From NCBI RefSeq assembly GCF_002482385.1, contig NZ_DLFW01000035.1, positions 62,001-126,000 of the forward strand: a stretch of DNA of 64,000 nucleotides, in the 5' to 3' direction. How positions within the stretch are numbered: the first letter of the stretch is position 1; every line of letters starts with the position of its first letter. Positions 9,353-17,802 of the stretch are shown here, one piece after another. A program made the position numbers and the translations under genes. Origin of the DNA: Dysgonomonas sp. UBA7710 (GTDB lineage Bacteria > Bacteroidota > Bacteroidia > Bacteroidales > Dysgonomonadaceae). Under the pieces are notes generated by a model. The model was not told the origin of the DNA, ran no database searches, and saw nothing but the letters and a program-made list of their open reading frames with translations.

Positions 9353-10021
9353 ATGAACAAAATGCCTATCCCAATAATTGAATCGGCACTGCGTAAGAAG
9401 CCGATCAAAATGCCTGAAGAAATATATAATGCGAGTGGTATTAATATTTTTGGTAAACGATTGAAGTCATTGGTCTTTTCTACCGACTTGGCTATTATTA
9501 AAAATAATAATGCAGACGGAGTGATTGCTGTTTATCCTTTTACTCCTCAGATTGCGATTAATCAAGCAATTATAGAAATCTCTCCCACGCCGGTGTTTTG
9601 TGGTGTAGGAGGGGGGATTACCAGTGGGCAGCGCTCGATTGATATTGCAATTAATGCAGAATTAAACGGGGCTTATGGTGTAGTTCTGAACGCGCCCGCA
9701 CCCAACAATCTTATATCCGAAATGAAAGCGAGACTGGACATCCCTATTGTTATAACGGTGGTATCTGGAAAAGAAGACATCGAATCGAGAATTGAGGCAG
9801 GGGTATCGATATTTAATGTTTCAGGAGGCTCGAACACTGCAAATATTGTTCGTAATATCAGGAAGAAACATCCCGAGTTTCCCATAATAGCAACAGGAGG
9901 ACCTACTGCGGAAAGTATTCTCAGCACGATAGAAGCCGGAGCGAATTTGATAACGTATACACCGCCTACAACCGGAAAGTTATTTTCCGCGATTATGGAT
10001 GACTATAGAGAGAGATTATGA
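9353..10021 (+). CDS. TIM-barrel fold protein of unknown substrate
   Basis: A 222-residue cytoplasmic protein. Alternating strand-helix segments and the C-terminal IIATGGPTAESILSTIEAGA (about residues 181-200) resemble the phosphate-binding end of (beta/alpha)8 enzymes such as flavin-dependent oxidoreductases, thiazole synthase or KDPG-type aldolases. A glycine-rich segment FCGVGGGITSGQ lies near residue 82. I cannot assign a reaction. Bacteroidota homologues are often annotated only as hydrolase. It stands alone, with a hairpin terminator beginning just after its stop. Confidence 0.6.
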   Translation: MNKMPIPIIESALRKKPIKMPEEIYNASGINIFGKRLKSLVFSTDLAIIKNNNADGVIAVYPFTPQIAINQAIIEISPTPVFCGVGGGITSGQRSIDIAINAELNGAYGVVLNAPAPNNLISEMKARLDIPIVITVVSGKEDIESRIEAGVSIFNVSGGSNTANIVRNIRKKHPEFPIIATGGPTAESILSTIEAGANLITYTPPTTGKLFSAIMDDYRERL

Positions 10022-10029
10022 CTAAAAAG

Positions 10030-10060
10030 AGAGGGTGTTCTTATACGACACCCTCTTTAT
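10030..10060. terminator. bidirectional terminator between convergent genes
   Basis: AGAGGGTGT (10030-10038) pairs perfectly with ACACCCTCT (10048-10056), flanked by an A run on one side and T on the other. It serves the TIM-barrel gene and the convergent DUF421 gene. Confidence 0.8.
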
Positions 10061-10095
10061 CCCACTCTTTTTATTGGCAATTATTTCTTATAGAC

Positions 10096-10782
10096 TTATT
10101 TTTCACGATTTCCGGTTTCGGCTTCCACCCATTCGTCATTGCAATTACAGTATTGGCATATATTCTTTTCTCCTGCATTTATTATTCCTGTATATCCACA
10201 ATAAGTGCAGGCATATATACCGGAGTGTTTTATGTGCTTGGTCTTCTTCTCCAGATAGTCCGGCCATATAGGTAATCCGGCTTTAATATCCGGAGAATTA
10301 TAGAATAAAATGCTTAGTTCTCCACTTGTTTCCAATATGGCGCTTTCCACTTGCCCCAAATGAAAAATATGCTGGTGTCGAAGTATTGAAAAGAATTCAT
10401 CCATTGCCAGTTCTTTATGTTTTAATGATTCTTTTGATGCTTTCCCCTCATGGATAATGCAAAACGGTTTCCCTTCAAGGATTGTTTCCATTTTTTCTGA
10501 ATGCTCAATCAGTTTGGTAATGAGCCAGTAGGAAAGGAAAACAATAATGAAAACGATTAGAGCATACAGAATTCCGACTTCTTTATATATCATGGGATCA
10601 CCCGCGGCAGAGCCAAGTGCGATAATAATCAGTAATTCAAAAATAGAGAGCTGCTTCACAGCCCGTTTTCCGGTGAGGCGCAGGCCAGCGAAAAGAAGGA
10701 GAAACATTATCATGGAGCGGATGGCTATTTCCGCAAGAAAAATAAAGTTTTCAGTACCGAAAAAAATATTTTGCCAATTCAT
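10096..10782 (-). CDS. DUF421 (YetF-like) membrane protein with C-terminal zinc ribbon
   Basis: A 228-residue protein with three hydrophobic helices in the first 90 residues, containing RLTGKRAVKQLSIFELLI, the DUF421/YetF family hallmark. A cytoplasmic domain follows. The last 40 residues hold two cysteine pairs, CTYCGY and CQYCNC, which look like a zinc ribbon not normally part of the short family members. Function of the family is unknown; membrane or envelope stress roles have been suggested. It converges on the TIM-barrel gene across a shared terminator. Start ATG at 10780-10782. Confidence 0.8.
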   Translation of the reverse strand: MNWQNIFFGTENFIFLAEIAIRSMIMFLLLFAGLRLTGKRAVKQLSIFELLIIIALGSAAGDPMIYKEVGILYALIVFIIVFLSYWLITKLIEHSEKMETILEGKPFCIIHEGKASKESLKHKELAMDEFFSILRHQHIFHLGQVESAILETSGELSILFYNSPDIKAGLPIWPDYLEKKTKHIKHSGIYACTYCGYTGIINAGEKNICQYCNCNDEWVEAETGNREK

Positions 10783-10932
10783 AGTTCCTTCATTTTTAAT
10801 TTAAGTCCGTTGATTATCCACTGCATTTTATTTCTAACAATAGATAATAAATTATTGTTTAATATTGAGCTATATAGATATGATTATTGCTAAACTAAGC
10901 TGTATTCATAAAACAAACACACAGAGGTAAAA

Positions 10933-11100
10933 GGAAATAAAATAAGGTTTTCTTTTAAAGGGAAGAAAGGTATCTACCACGATATAAGTCTGCGAAATTC
11001 GAAATTAGCAAGAATTATCCAATAATGTAAGGAAATTCCCGGTAAAGAGCTATTCCAGTATTATGATGAGGGCGGGAAGCATAAAACCATTGATTTTTAG
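10933..11100 (+). pseudogene. remnant of type IB DNA topoisomerase
   Basis: Translating 10933-11100 gives about 55 codons reading KIRFSFKGKKGIYHDISL, then KEIPGKELFQYYDEGGKHKT. This closely follows the type IB topoisomerase pattern (FxGKxGxxHxI, then PGxELFQYxDExG). It is only a middle slice of a protein of about 350 residues. It carries an in-frame TAA at 11023-11025, ends at TAG 11098-11100, and lacks the N-terminus and the catalytic C-terminal part. It therefore looks like decayed DNA. The rest of the 438-bp gap from 10783 to 11220 shows no gene. Confidence 0.75.
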
Positions 11101-11153
11101 AAAAAGGATAATCCGCCAATTTACTTCACCTTATATCCGACCCTCAGGAACGT

Positions 11154-11190
11154 GAAAAATCCTCTTTATAGAAATATAAAGGGGATTTTC
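11154..11190 (-). terminator. hairpin terminator for the small lipoprotein gene
   Basis: GAAAATCC-n-CTTTATA and its complement form a stem of about 15 bp with a 4-nt loop. On the minus strand it ends in a T run, 31 bp after the stop codon at 11221. Confidence 0.6.
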
Positions 11191-11220
11191 CTAAACATTA
11201 ATTGTATATAGATTGACCAA

Positions 11221-11373
11221 TTAATATTTCAAAGAATCGTTACCACTTTTATTTATCAAAGTAGAATCTTTTACTTCTACAGGATCACTAGGCGTCTCTA
11301 CTTTTTTGTTATTAGTACAACTCAAAGAGAAAATCGCTATAACTACGGGTAAGAGAATTAATATTTTCTTCAT
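11221..11373 (-). CDS. small lipoprotein, 50 residues
   Basis: The minus-strand frame starts at ATG 11371-11373. It encodes a signal peptide (MKKILILLPVVIAIFSLSC) ending in a lipobox-like cysteine at residue 19, then a polar acidic tail of about 30 residues ending in LKY. The mature product would be a tiny lipid-anchored peptide. It lies 26 bp downstream of the secreted-protein gene at 11400-11780 on the same strand, so the two are probably cotranscribed. No family recognised. Confidence 0.65.
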   Translation of the reverse strand: MKKILILLPVVIAIFSLSCTNNKKVETPSDPVEVKDSTLINKSGNDSLKY

Positions 11374-11399
11374 AACGTTAAAAATTTAGTATGATATTA

Positions 11400-11780
11400 T
11401 TACTCAGGTAATTCCTCTTTTGGAACTTTTTGTTTAATGATATTTAGCCAGTCATTTTTCTTTTCACTCCATATTGTATATTGTTCATCATTGAGTACTC
11501 CTTTTAAATTGGTATCCAATGTCGAATCAAACTCTTTCACCATATCATCGGATAATGGTGTGGTAGTGAAGAGAACCATAGTGTAGGCTGTATTATAATT
11601 CGCAACAGCCTCTTTCTGGTCCTGAGTGAGATCAAGACTCTCTGCCATTGTATTCGTTAGTAGAGTTGCAGCTTCTTTTGCCGCTTCCGTTCGCTTGTCG
11701 TTCTGGGCGAACCCCACCGTTGTAGATAGTAATATCGTGAATACTAACACGATACTTTTTCTAAAATAGATTGCTTTCAT
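11400..11780 (-). CDS. secreted protein of unknown function, 126 residues
   Basis: It has a typical signal peptide (KSIVLVFTILLSTTVGFAQ, cleavage after about residue 25). The mature domain of about 100 residues is helical, with LTQDQKEAVANYN and LNDEQYTIWSEKKNDW. This spacing recalls small periplasmic helical proteins of the Spy/DUF4168 kind that respond to envelope stress, but I cannot place it in a family. It probably forms an operon with the small lipoprotein downstream. Confidence 0.65.
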   Translation of the reverse strand: MKAIYFRKSIVLVFTILLSTTVGFAQNDKRTEAAKEAATLLTNTMAESLDLTQDQKEAVANYNTAYTMVLFTTTPLSDDMVKEFDSTLDTNLKGVLNDEQYTIWSEKKNDWLNIIKQKVPKEELPE

Positions 11781-12127
11781 GATGGATATTTATTTAGTTA
11801 ATAAAAAAACACTCAATGCCGGCTTATAGTTAAAAAACATGTCAAACATCTAAGCTGTTGCAATAAAGATGATTAATTAATTTATATTATAAATCCTACA
11901 CAGAATTATACATACTCAAACCATATAGGTATAAATGGTTAATAGATACAGTAAAAATGAAAAATCACTCTATATTTGTATGTGTGATGATTCACTTTAT
12001 TTAGCCTGAACAGAATATCTACAAAAGGTCAAGTATGAGTAGCAAGAACTTTGAGAAGACAGGGCATGAATAGAGTAGGGTAGTGGAATAAATAAAAGAT
12101 AAGAAAAGTGTAATAGATCAATTTTAA
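11781..12127. other. intergenic region, no gene seen
   Basis: 347 bp between divergent genes. A TATATTTG box at 11971-11978 fits the -7 consensus on the plus strand, about 150 bp before the phosphoesterase start. Nothing else convincing. Confidence 0.35.
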
Positions 12128-12739
12128 ATGAGAAAAATAAGCCAGACATCAGATAAGATATTTTTTACTTCAGATCACCATTTCGGACATGATGGAATTA
12201 TAAAGTTTGCTAACCGGCCATTTAAAAGTCTCAAAGAAATGGATGAAACCCTTATTCATAACTGGAATAAAATTGTTCCATCAGATGGATTAACCTTTGT
12301 ATTAGGGGACATTGGTTTTTGTGATAAGACCTGTATTGTAGATATCTTCACCCGGCTAAACGGCCGTAAAATATTAATAAGAGGAAATCACGACAGCAAT
12401 TATTCTGAGAATATATTATTATCTATTTTCGACGAGGTTCATGACTTACTATACGTCAGAATACAGGATAGTATTACTTTGAAATATTTGTATATGGTAT
12501 TATGTCATTATCCTTTACTGGACTGGCAAGGATCTTTTAAAGGTTCGTGGCAGCTTTTCGGTCATTTACATACAAGAGATTTGGTTGAGTTTACCACATT
12601 AAAGACCAGATTATTTGCTTCACAATATGATGTTGGAGTGGATAATAATAATTTCGAACCAATATCTTTCCTTGAACTGAAAGATATAATGAGAATTCAG
12701 TCTGAAAACCCAATTTTTAAGAAAACTAATTACTACTAA
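12128..12739 (+). CDS. calcineurin-like metallophosphoesterase
   Basis: A 203-residue protein. Metal-ligand motifs appear in order: SDHHFGHD (residues 16-23), LGDIGF (about residue 60), RGNHDSN (about residue 89), LCHYP (about residue 121) and GHLH (about residue 141). This is the complete DxH...GD...GNHD...H...GHxH set of calcineurin-like phosphoesterases, so the catalytic site looks intact. The substrate is not predictable. The gene stands alone and ends at a good terminator. Confidence 0.88.
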   Translation: MRKISQTSDKIFFTSDHHFGHDGIIKFANRPFKSLKEMDETLIHNWNKIVPSDGLTFVLGDIGFCDKTCIVDIFTRLNGRKILIRGNHDSNYSENILLSIFDEVHDLLYVRIQDSITLKYLYMVLCHYPLLDWQGSFKGSWQLFGHLHTRDLVEFTTLKTRLFASQYDVGVDNNNFEPISFLELKDIMRIQSENPIFKKTNYY

Positions 12740-12740
12740 A

Positions 12741-12771
12741 GCCAGATGTAAACATCCGGCTATTTCTTTTT
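12741..12771 (+). terminator. terminator after the metallophosphoesterase gene
   Basis: The stem GCCaGATG / CATCcGGC, with one internal mismatch and loop TAAA, is followed by a T-rich tract immediately after the stop codon. Confidence 0.75.
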
Positions 12772-12773
12772 TG

Positions 12774-12781
12774 TATCTTTG
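12774..12781 (+). promoter_or_regulatory. candidate -7 promoter box for the globin gene
   Basis: TATCTTTG, a perfect TAnnTTTG match, 43 bp before the globin ATG. Confidence 0.45.
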
Positions 12782-12823
12782 ATATGATGAATTATTTAAC
12801 TCTCACATAATAGACAAACAGAT

Positions 12824-13228
12824 ATGGCTTCTACTAAAGATATTGAAAACATAAATGATATTAAGAGAATGGTTAATACATTTTATGGTAAAGTCCGTAA
12901 AGATAATTTGATAGGACCTATATTTAATGATAAAATACAAAACCATTGGGATGAGCATCTCAATAAATTACATTCTTTTTGGCAAAGTATTTTGCTCAAG
13001 GAACAGACGTATTTCGGATACCCATTTCCCCCTCATGCGCAACTGCCTATCAATAAAACGCACTTTGACAGATGGCTATCTCTTTTCACAGAGACAGTGG
13101 ATGATCTGTTTTCCGGACCTGTGGCAGATGAAGCTAAGAATAGAGCCTATAATATCGCTGATATATTTCAAGGCAAACTCGATTATCTTCATAAAAAGTC
13201 TGGAAATAAGTTTCGTAGTACAGAATAA
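12824..13228 (+). CDS. group III truncated hemoglobin
   Basis: A 134-residue single-domain globin. The N-terminal INDIKRMVNTFYGKVRKDNL and IGPIFND resemble the short A/B helices of group III truncated globins. HLNKLHSFWQSILL corresponds to the E helix region, and PINKTHFDRWLSLF carries the proximal-histidine segment. It would bind heme and O2 or NO in the cytoplasm, with detoxification or redox roles suggested for the family. It is monocistronic with its own -7 box. Confidence 0.85.
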   Translation: MASTKDIENINDIKRMVNTFYGKVRKDNLIGPIFNDKIQNHWDEHLNKLHSFWQSILLKEQTYFGYPFPPHAQLPINKTHFDRWLSLFTETVDDLFSGPVADEAKNRAYNIADIFQGKLDYLHKKSGNKFRSTE

Positions 13229-13359
13229 ATGAAGAGGACAACATTATGTCCCAGAACAGGCTATACTAGCTAATATTAACTTCTCGGGTGAAGTATAAAA
13301 ATACATTTTAACTATTTGCTAAGCGATTATTTCATAGCTTTACATCAAAATTAAATATA

Positions 13360-13605
13360 GTGGAGCAAGTTAGTATTAAGATAAAAGCTTTAAATCCTGT
13401 AATTAAAACCAAAACGTCTCTCATCATTGAAGAAATTTCAAAATTTGCAGGTATTTCGTTAATTGAACTGAATGATGAAGATCCATATTCTTTCGTATTT
13501 ACCTTTACTGCCGAAGCAGACTCTGACATTACGGATTTGACTGATAAAATAAGGGCATTACTCCGGTTTCATGGTTCTACCATTCTCTCATTAAGCAAAG
13601 GATAA
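13360..13605 (+). CDS. hypothetical protein, 81 residues
   Basis: A small soluble protein opened by GTG at 13360-13362, with no alternative ATG near the N-terminus. It has an alternating beta-alpha pattern (VSIKIKALNPV, then an amphipathic helix, then YSFVFTFTAEAD and a helix), which could be a ferredoxin-like ACT-type fold. No family recognised. It lies alone between the globin gene and the convergent broken oxidoreductase. Confidence 0.5.
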   Translation: MEQVSIKIKALNPVIKTKTSLIIEEISKFAGISLIELNDEDPYSFVFTFTAEADSDITDLTDKIRALLRFHGSTILSLSKG

Positions 13606-13747
13606 GTAGTAGTAAATTAAAATTTTACTATTCTAAAATTTTTATATATTTTCCCCGCAGGATTGATCGTAAAGAGTTTTCCTATTTATTTGACGTCCGG
13701 GTCTTAATGCCTTCTTTATGATCCGGATTGGTGAAAAACTGCAATCT

Positions 13748-14961
13748 TTATTTCCGTTTTCGGTTGAAACCGAAGACATTTTCTCTTTCGTCCCTGATGC
13801 CTTTCAATTTATTTTTTATAAGTTGGGCCGCTATCATGCTGAATGTAATTCCATTTCCGCCATAGCCCAATGCATAAAACATTCTATCTGCTCCCGGCCA
13901 TGTACCTATATATGGCAGGCCATCGTCGGTAGAACTAAAGGTACCACACCAGGCCATATCTGTTTTGAAAGGAATATCAGGGAATAATTTTTTAAATTTC
14001 TTTTCAAGGATGGATACTTTCTTTCTCAATAAACTATCCCTTTTTACAGGGTCTTTGAAGTCTTCGTCTTCTCCTCCTACAATAATACGGTTCTCATTAT
14101 CGGTACGGATGTATATATATGGTTCTTTTGTTTCCCATATAAGGCTCTTTTTATGCCATATATATTTTTCATCGACAGGTTCTGATACTAATGCATAAGT
14201 AGAAGTCAGTTTCATAACCTGTTTTGGCAGGAATTTACCAGCTTCAAATCCGGCTGCAATTATTACATACTTGGAGCTTATCTTATATCCGTTGGTTGTT
14301 TGTAATTCATAACCGGCGGATTTTTCCTTAATTTTGGTAACTTCGGTATTCGTAAAAACCTTTAAACCACTTTTATGAATATGGAAATCGATTAAATGAG
14401 TAGCAGCCTTATAAGCATCTATCTGTGCCGATTCGTTATTTTCAAGTGCACAGGATGCCCGAAAACCATATTTATCAGACAATACTTTTTTATCTAAAAG
14501 GGTTACCGGCAATTTATATTTTTCCCTTATTTCATATTCTCTTTCTATAAGTTTTACACCCTTCTTATCACTCGCAAAAAAAACGCTGGGTACTCTTTCA
14601 AAATCAGGATCAAAGCCAATACCTTTAAATACATTTTCTATATCCGTTATTGATTGAAGGCAGGATCGGTAAGCCTGTACAGCTAAATCTTCATCAATAA
14701 TTTTCACCATATCGCACAAAGGCGTATCTATTTCATACTGTAGCAGGGCTGTGCTGGCAGTAGAACTGCCCGTGGTTATACTTCGTTTATCTACTATAGC
14801 ACATTTTATCCCGGCATTGCATAATTCATGAACAACTAAGCACCGGTAATCCCGGCGCCTATAATTATAACATCTGTATTGAAATCCGATTCTAAAGGAT
14901 TGAAATAGTTGTAAAGTGGATTTTTAGCGATCCAATACGGTAAGCCCGAATATAAGTCCAT
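13748..14961 (-). pseudogene. FAD-dependent oxidoreductase (DAO family), frameshifted
   Basis: The gene begins at ATG 14959-14961 and reads MDLYSGLPYWIAKNPLYNYF, then the FAD-binding motif VIIIGAGITGA, where it hits TAG. A one-base shift at that point restores LVVHELCNAGIKCAIVDKRS and joins the intact 323-residue frame that runs to 13748. That frame carries YVIIAAGFEAGKF and a C-terminal DDGLPYIGTWPG / ALGYGGNGITFSMI typical of glycine/D-amino-acid oxidase-like proteins. The full product would be about 404 residues. The lesion destroys the GxGxxG region, so the gene is either inactivated or affected by a sequencing error. Confidence 0.85.
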
Positions 14962-15076
14962 AAATATGTATTTGATTTATAAGATTATTTATATGTAGCT
15001 AATCCTTTTTTACTGAATAGGTTTTCCTTCTGTTGTCAGTCTTATAAAGAGACAAATATATTTAAGTTATAACGCA

Positions 15077-15334
15077 CTAATCCGCTGATTTTTTGAATAA
15101 TGATATTATCCAAAGTAAAACAACAGCTCCTATGACAGACATTAATAGCACGCCTAATATTCCACCGGTGGTTATACCTAACAACCCATAAATCCATCCG
15201 CCCAAGAAACTTCCCACTAATCCGACTATAAGGTTTATTATCAGGCCAAAACCTCTGCCTTTCATTATCCATCCGGCGATTGCTCCGGCTGCGATACCAA
15301 TAATAATGGTCCAAAGAATTCCTAATCCTTCCAT
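15077..15334 (-). CDS. GlsB/YeaQ/YmgE-family small membrane protein
   Basis: An 85-residue protein that is almost entirely three glycine-rich transmembrane helices: ILWTIIIGIAAGAIAGWIMK, GLIINLIVGLVGSFLGGWIY and GVLLMSVIGAVVLLWII. This is the transglycosylase-associated/YeaQ family, linked to general or envelope stress. It lies beside a DUF3008 gene on the same strand, another stress-type small protein. ATG at 15332-15334. Confidence 0.88.
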   Translation of the reverse strand: MEGLGILWTIIIGIAAGAIAGWIMKGRGFGLIINLIVGLVGSFLGGWIYGLLGITTGGILGVLLMSVIGAVVLLWIISLFKKSAD

Positions 15335-15482
15335 AATATTTCAATTTTTAATTATACATCAACTGTTACTGTTTTATTAGATCAGTATAAAATTATACCG
15401 TATAGCAAAGGTGCTTTTTACTTTTTGGATTTTATTACGTTATGACGCAAACAGATTCTCAGATAATAAACTGAGAGTATCT

Positions 15483-15656
15483 CTACTTTTTCCCTTTCTT
15501 GTTCGATATAGGTTTAGAGGCAAAGTCTTCCAGCTCCTTTTCAGTCATACTATCTGCGACTTTTTTCACTTCATCACTCACATTTTTGGTTTCTCCCCTT
15601 TTATAGGCAAGGGCAGCACCCATTAATCGTCTCTGTTTTTCACTTTTTGCAGGCAT
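15483..15656 (-). CDS. DUF3008-family small protein, 57 residues
   Basis: The minus-strand frame starts at ATG 15654-15656 and reads MPAKSEKQRRLMGAALAYKR, followed by a helical segment (VSDEVKKVADSMTEKELEDF) and a lysine-rich tail. This matches the short DUF3008 family, whose members begin MPAKS-n-QRR and are often found among stress genes. The role is unknown; a basic nucleic-acid-associated protein is plausible. It is the last chromosomal gene before the mobile element. Confidence 0.75.
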   Translation of the reverse strand: MPAKSEKQRRLMGAALAYKRGETKNVSDEVKKVADSMTEKELEDFASKPISNKKGKK

Positions 15657-16094
15657 AAAATATTTTTTTTAATTAGATATTCTATGTATTATAAACAGTA
15701 AGTGAAAACTAATTGTTCGTGAGATAGTGTTATGGATCTCTTCAATACCTTCTTTTGAGTCCTCTTACATATCTTCTGGTAGAGGACAAAATACAATTCC
15801 TTGTTTGTATATCGAAATTTAATTTTTTTTACAAAAAAAGGTTAGTAAAAAGCAAAAATAAGCAAAACGGTTAAAACCGTTGTTATACAAAGCTTTGTAA
15901 AATTGTAGTCTTAGTTTGGAACTCGGTGTCTGATAGGTTTTGTGCTTAAAATGACAAGGTTAGGTTACTAATTCGTTACCGATTGACAACGGTAACAATA
16001 CAACTTAACTGATTATACTTCAGTCTTTTGCTCTGTTTTCTCTATTTCCTTGTAACTCAATGTAATTTAATTTTAAACATTAAACATTCGAGTT
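15657..16094. other. probable left end of the ICE (attachment and integrase-binding region)
   Basis: A 438-bp gap with no gene, between the last chromosomal-type gene and the integrase. It contains three dyads: AACGGTTaaAACCGTT (15866-15881), the perfect palindrome TACAAAGCTTTGTA (15886-15899) and GTTACCG / CGGTAAC (15975-15981 and 15990-15996). Dyads just upstream of a tyrosine integrase gene are where core and arm sites are expected. The exact att crossover cannot be fixed without the right end. Confidence 0.45.
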
Positions 16095-17345
16095 ATGGAG
16101 CAGACAAAAAAATCGACGTTCAAACTGCTTTTCTATCTGAAAAAGAACGAACTGAAAAAGAATGGTAACGCCCCAATTATGGCACGTATTACCATTGATG
16201 GAACACCTAAAACTTTGGGAACAAAGTTAGAAATTGACCCTAATAATTGGGATTTAAAATACGGAAGAGTTGAGGGCAAAAGTGCCACAGCTTTGAGCAT
16301 TAACAAAAAACTGGACAATATACGAGGGCGTATTGACAAGATATATGAAGATATGCTGAAGCACGAGGGCTTTGCTACTGCCCAAAAAGTAAAATTATCT
16401 TTTTTGGGTGTAGGTGTAATGGATGATGCAATACTAAAAGTCTTTAACGACCAAAATGAAGATTTTAAAAAATTGGTTGAAAAGGAAGAACGCTCCCAGA
16501 GTACCTATAATAAATATATCACTGTTTACAATCATCTTACCACATTTATAAAAGAGCGTTATCATCGTGATGATATGGCTTTTCGGGAATTGACTGCCGA
16601 CTTTATTCGTGAGTTTGATTTTTATCTTCGATATGATTTACAGTCCTCTCATAATACGGTCTGGGTTTACACAATGCCTGTATTAAGTCTGGTTGAATTG
16701 GCTATTAAGAAAGGTTTGATACGTGATAATCCGTTTCAGGATTATGAAATTAGTATGGAAGAAACCGACAGAGGGTACATTCTTAAAGAAGATGTTGAAA
16801 GATTTATGCTATGCGTACCATCGCACCCACGCTATGAACTTGTAAAAGACCTTTTTATTTTCAGTTGCTTTACCGGACTTGCATACGCAGATATTAAAAA
16901 ATTGACAAGAAACAATATTCAATCATTCTTTGATGGACATCAGTGGATTATCAGCAAGAGGAAAAAATCAGATGTTGCATCCAATGTTCGACTAATGGAA
17001 ATACCAAAACGCATCATTGAAAAATATCAGGGCACAACAAGAAATGAATTTATCTTCCCCGTTCCGACCAATGCAACCTGTAATACCCACGTAGGTAAAT
17101 TGATTGGAAAAGCAGAAATTATTACAGAACAAAAAGTAACCTTTCATACGGCAAGACATACTTTTGGAACAATGTTCTTGACCGAGGGTGTACCACTTGA
17201 AAGCCTTAGCAAAATGATGGGACATAAAAATATTGCTACTACTCAGATTTATGCTAAAATCACAAGCCAGAAAATCAGTAAGGATATGGACTTAGTTGCC
17301 CCAAAATTTCAAGCTATGGAAGAAGCATTTTTAACAGCAATCTGA
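16095..17345 (+). CDS. ICE tyrosine recombinase (integrase)
   Basis: A 416-residue site-specific recombinase that would integrate and excise the element. Residues 1-90 form an arm-binding domain (KLLFYLKKNELKKNGNAPI), about 105-215 a SAM-like core-binding domain, and 225-400 the catalytic domain. Visible catalytic residues are H351 and R354 in HTARH, a histidine in MGHKN (about 377) and nucleophile Y386 in TTQIYAK. The first catalytic arginine is not seen: the segment reads CFTGLAYADI. Loss of that arginine is known for Bacteroidota ICE integrases such as IntDOT. It is followed by a terminator. Confidence 0.93.
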   Translation: MEQTKKSTFKLLFYLKKNELKKNGNAPIMARITIDGTPKTLGTKLEIDPNNWDLKYGRVEGKSATALSINKKLDNIRGRIDKIYEDMLKHEGFATAQKVKLSFLGVGVMDDAILKVFNDQNEDFKKLVEKEERSQSTYNKYITVYNHLTTFIKERYHRDDMAFRELTADFIREFDFYLRYDLQSSHNTVWVYTMPVLSLVELAIKKGLIRDNPFQDYEISMEETDRGYILKEDVERFMLCVPSHPRYELVKDLFIFSCFTGLAYADIKKLTRNNIQSFFDGHQWIISKRKKSDVASNVRLMEIPKRIIEKYQGTTRNEFIFPVPTNATCNTHVGKLIGKAEIITEQKVTFHTARHTFGTMFLTEGVPLESLSKMMGHKNIATTQIYAKITSQKISKDMDLVAPKFQAMEEAFLTAI

Positions 17346-17369
17346 TTAATCTTTATTACTTCATAAGCG

Positions 17370-17397
17370 AGCAGAACTTAACGGTTCTGCTTTTTTT
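17370..17397 (+). terminator. terminator after the integrase gene
   Basis: AGCAGAAC (17370-17377) pairs with GTTCTGCT (17384-17391), followed by a run of seven T. Confidence 0.85.
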
Positions 17398-17520
17398 ATG
17401 CCCTCATTAATCCATTTTCAAATCTCTATCACAGGCTTTCATAGCCTGGTCATTTATTCTAAAAGGTTTATTAGATAATAAATTTTCCACAATCAACCGG
17501 TAAAAAGGCAGCTAAGTTAT

Positions 17521-17663
17521 AGCGGGCTGCCATCGCACCTCCCCAACCAAAAGACTACGGCATAATGGCAAGGCAAAATGATGGCTTCGCCGGTTGTAGT
17601 GTGTTGCCTTGCCACCCTCCGGGACTTATTCCGTTTCCTTTTGGTTTTTCCGCATAGCCCGCT
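17521..17663. other. nested inverted-repeat element upstream of ssb
   Basis: Three perfect inverted repeats are nested in order around one centre: AGCGGGCT 17521-17528 with AGCCCGCT 17656-17663; AACCAAAAG 17545-17553 with CTTTTGGTT 17638-17646; and GGCAAGGCAA 17567-17576 with TTGCCTTGCC 17604-17613. The single strand could fold into one long interrupted hairpin. The 457-bp gap (17346-17802) holds no convincing protein. It could be a structured RNA, a single-strand origin or a single-strand promoter for ssb; these are inferences. Confidence 0.6.
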
Positions 17664-17802
17664 TGGATTATCTGCTTTCTTTTTTCCGGTTTTTCTTTTG
17701 GAAAAATGATTTGCGAAGCGAAGCGGAGAAAGCCACTAACAGGGAGCAGGAAGCGAAGAAAGCGAACGTAACAAAATGTAAAACTTTTAAAACAGGACGA
17801 TT

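Noticed and set aside
15657..16094. tRNA gene as ICE attachment site
   Set aside because: I looked for acceptor and T-arm patterns at the left end and found none; only palindromes are present.
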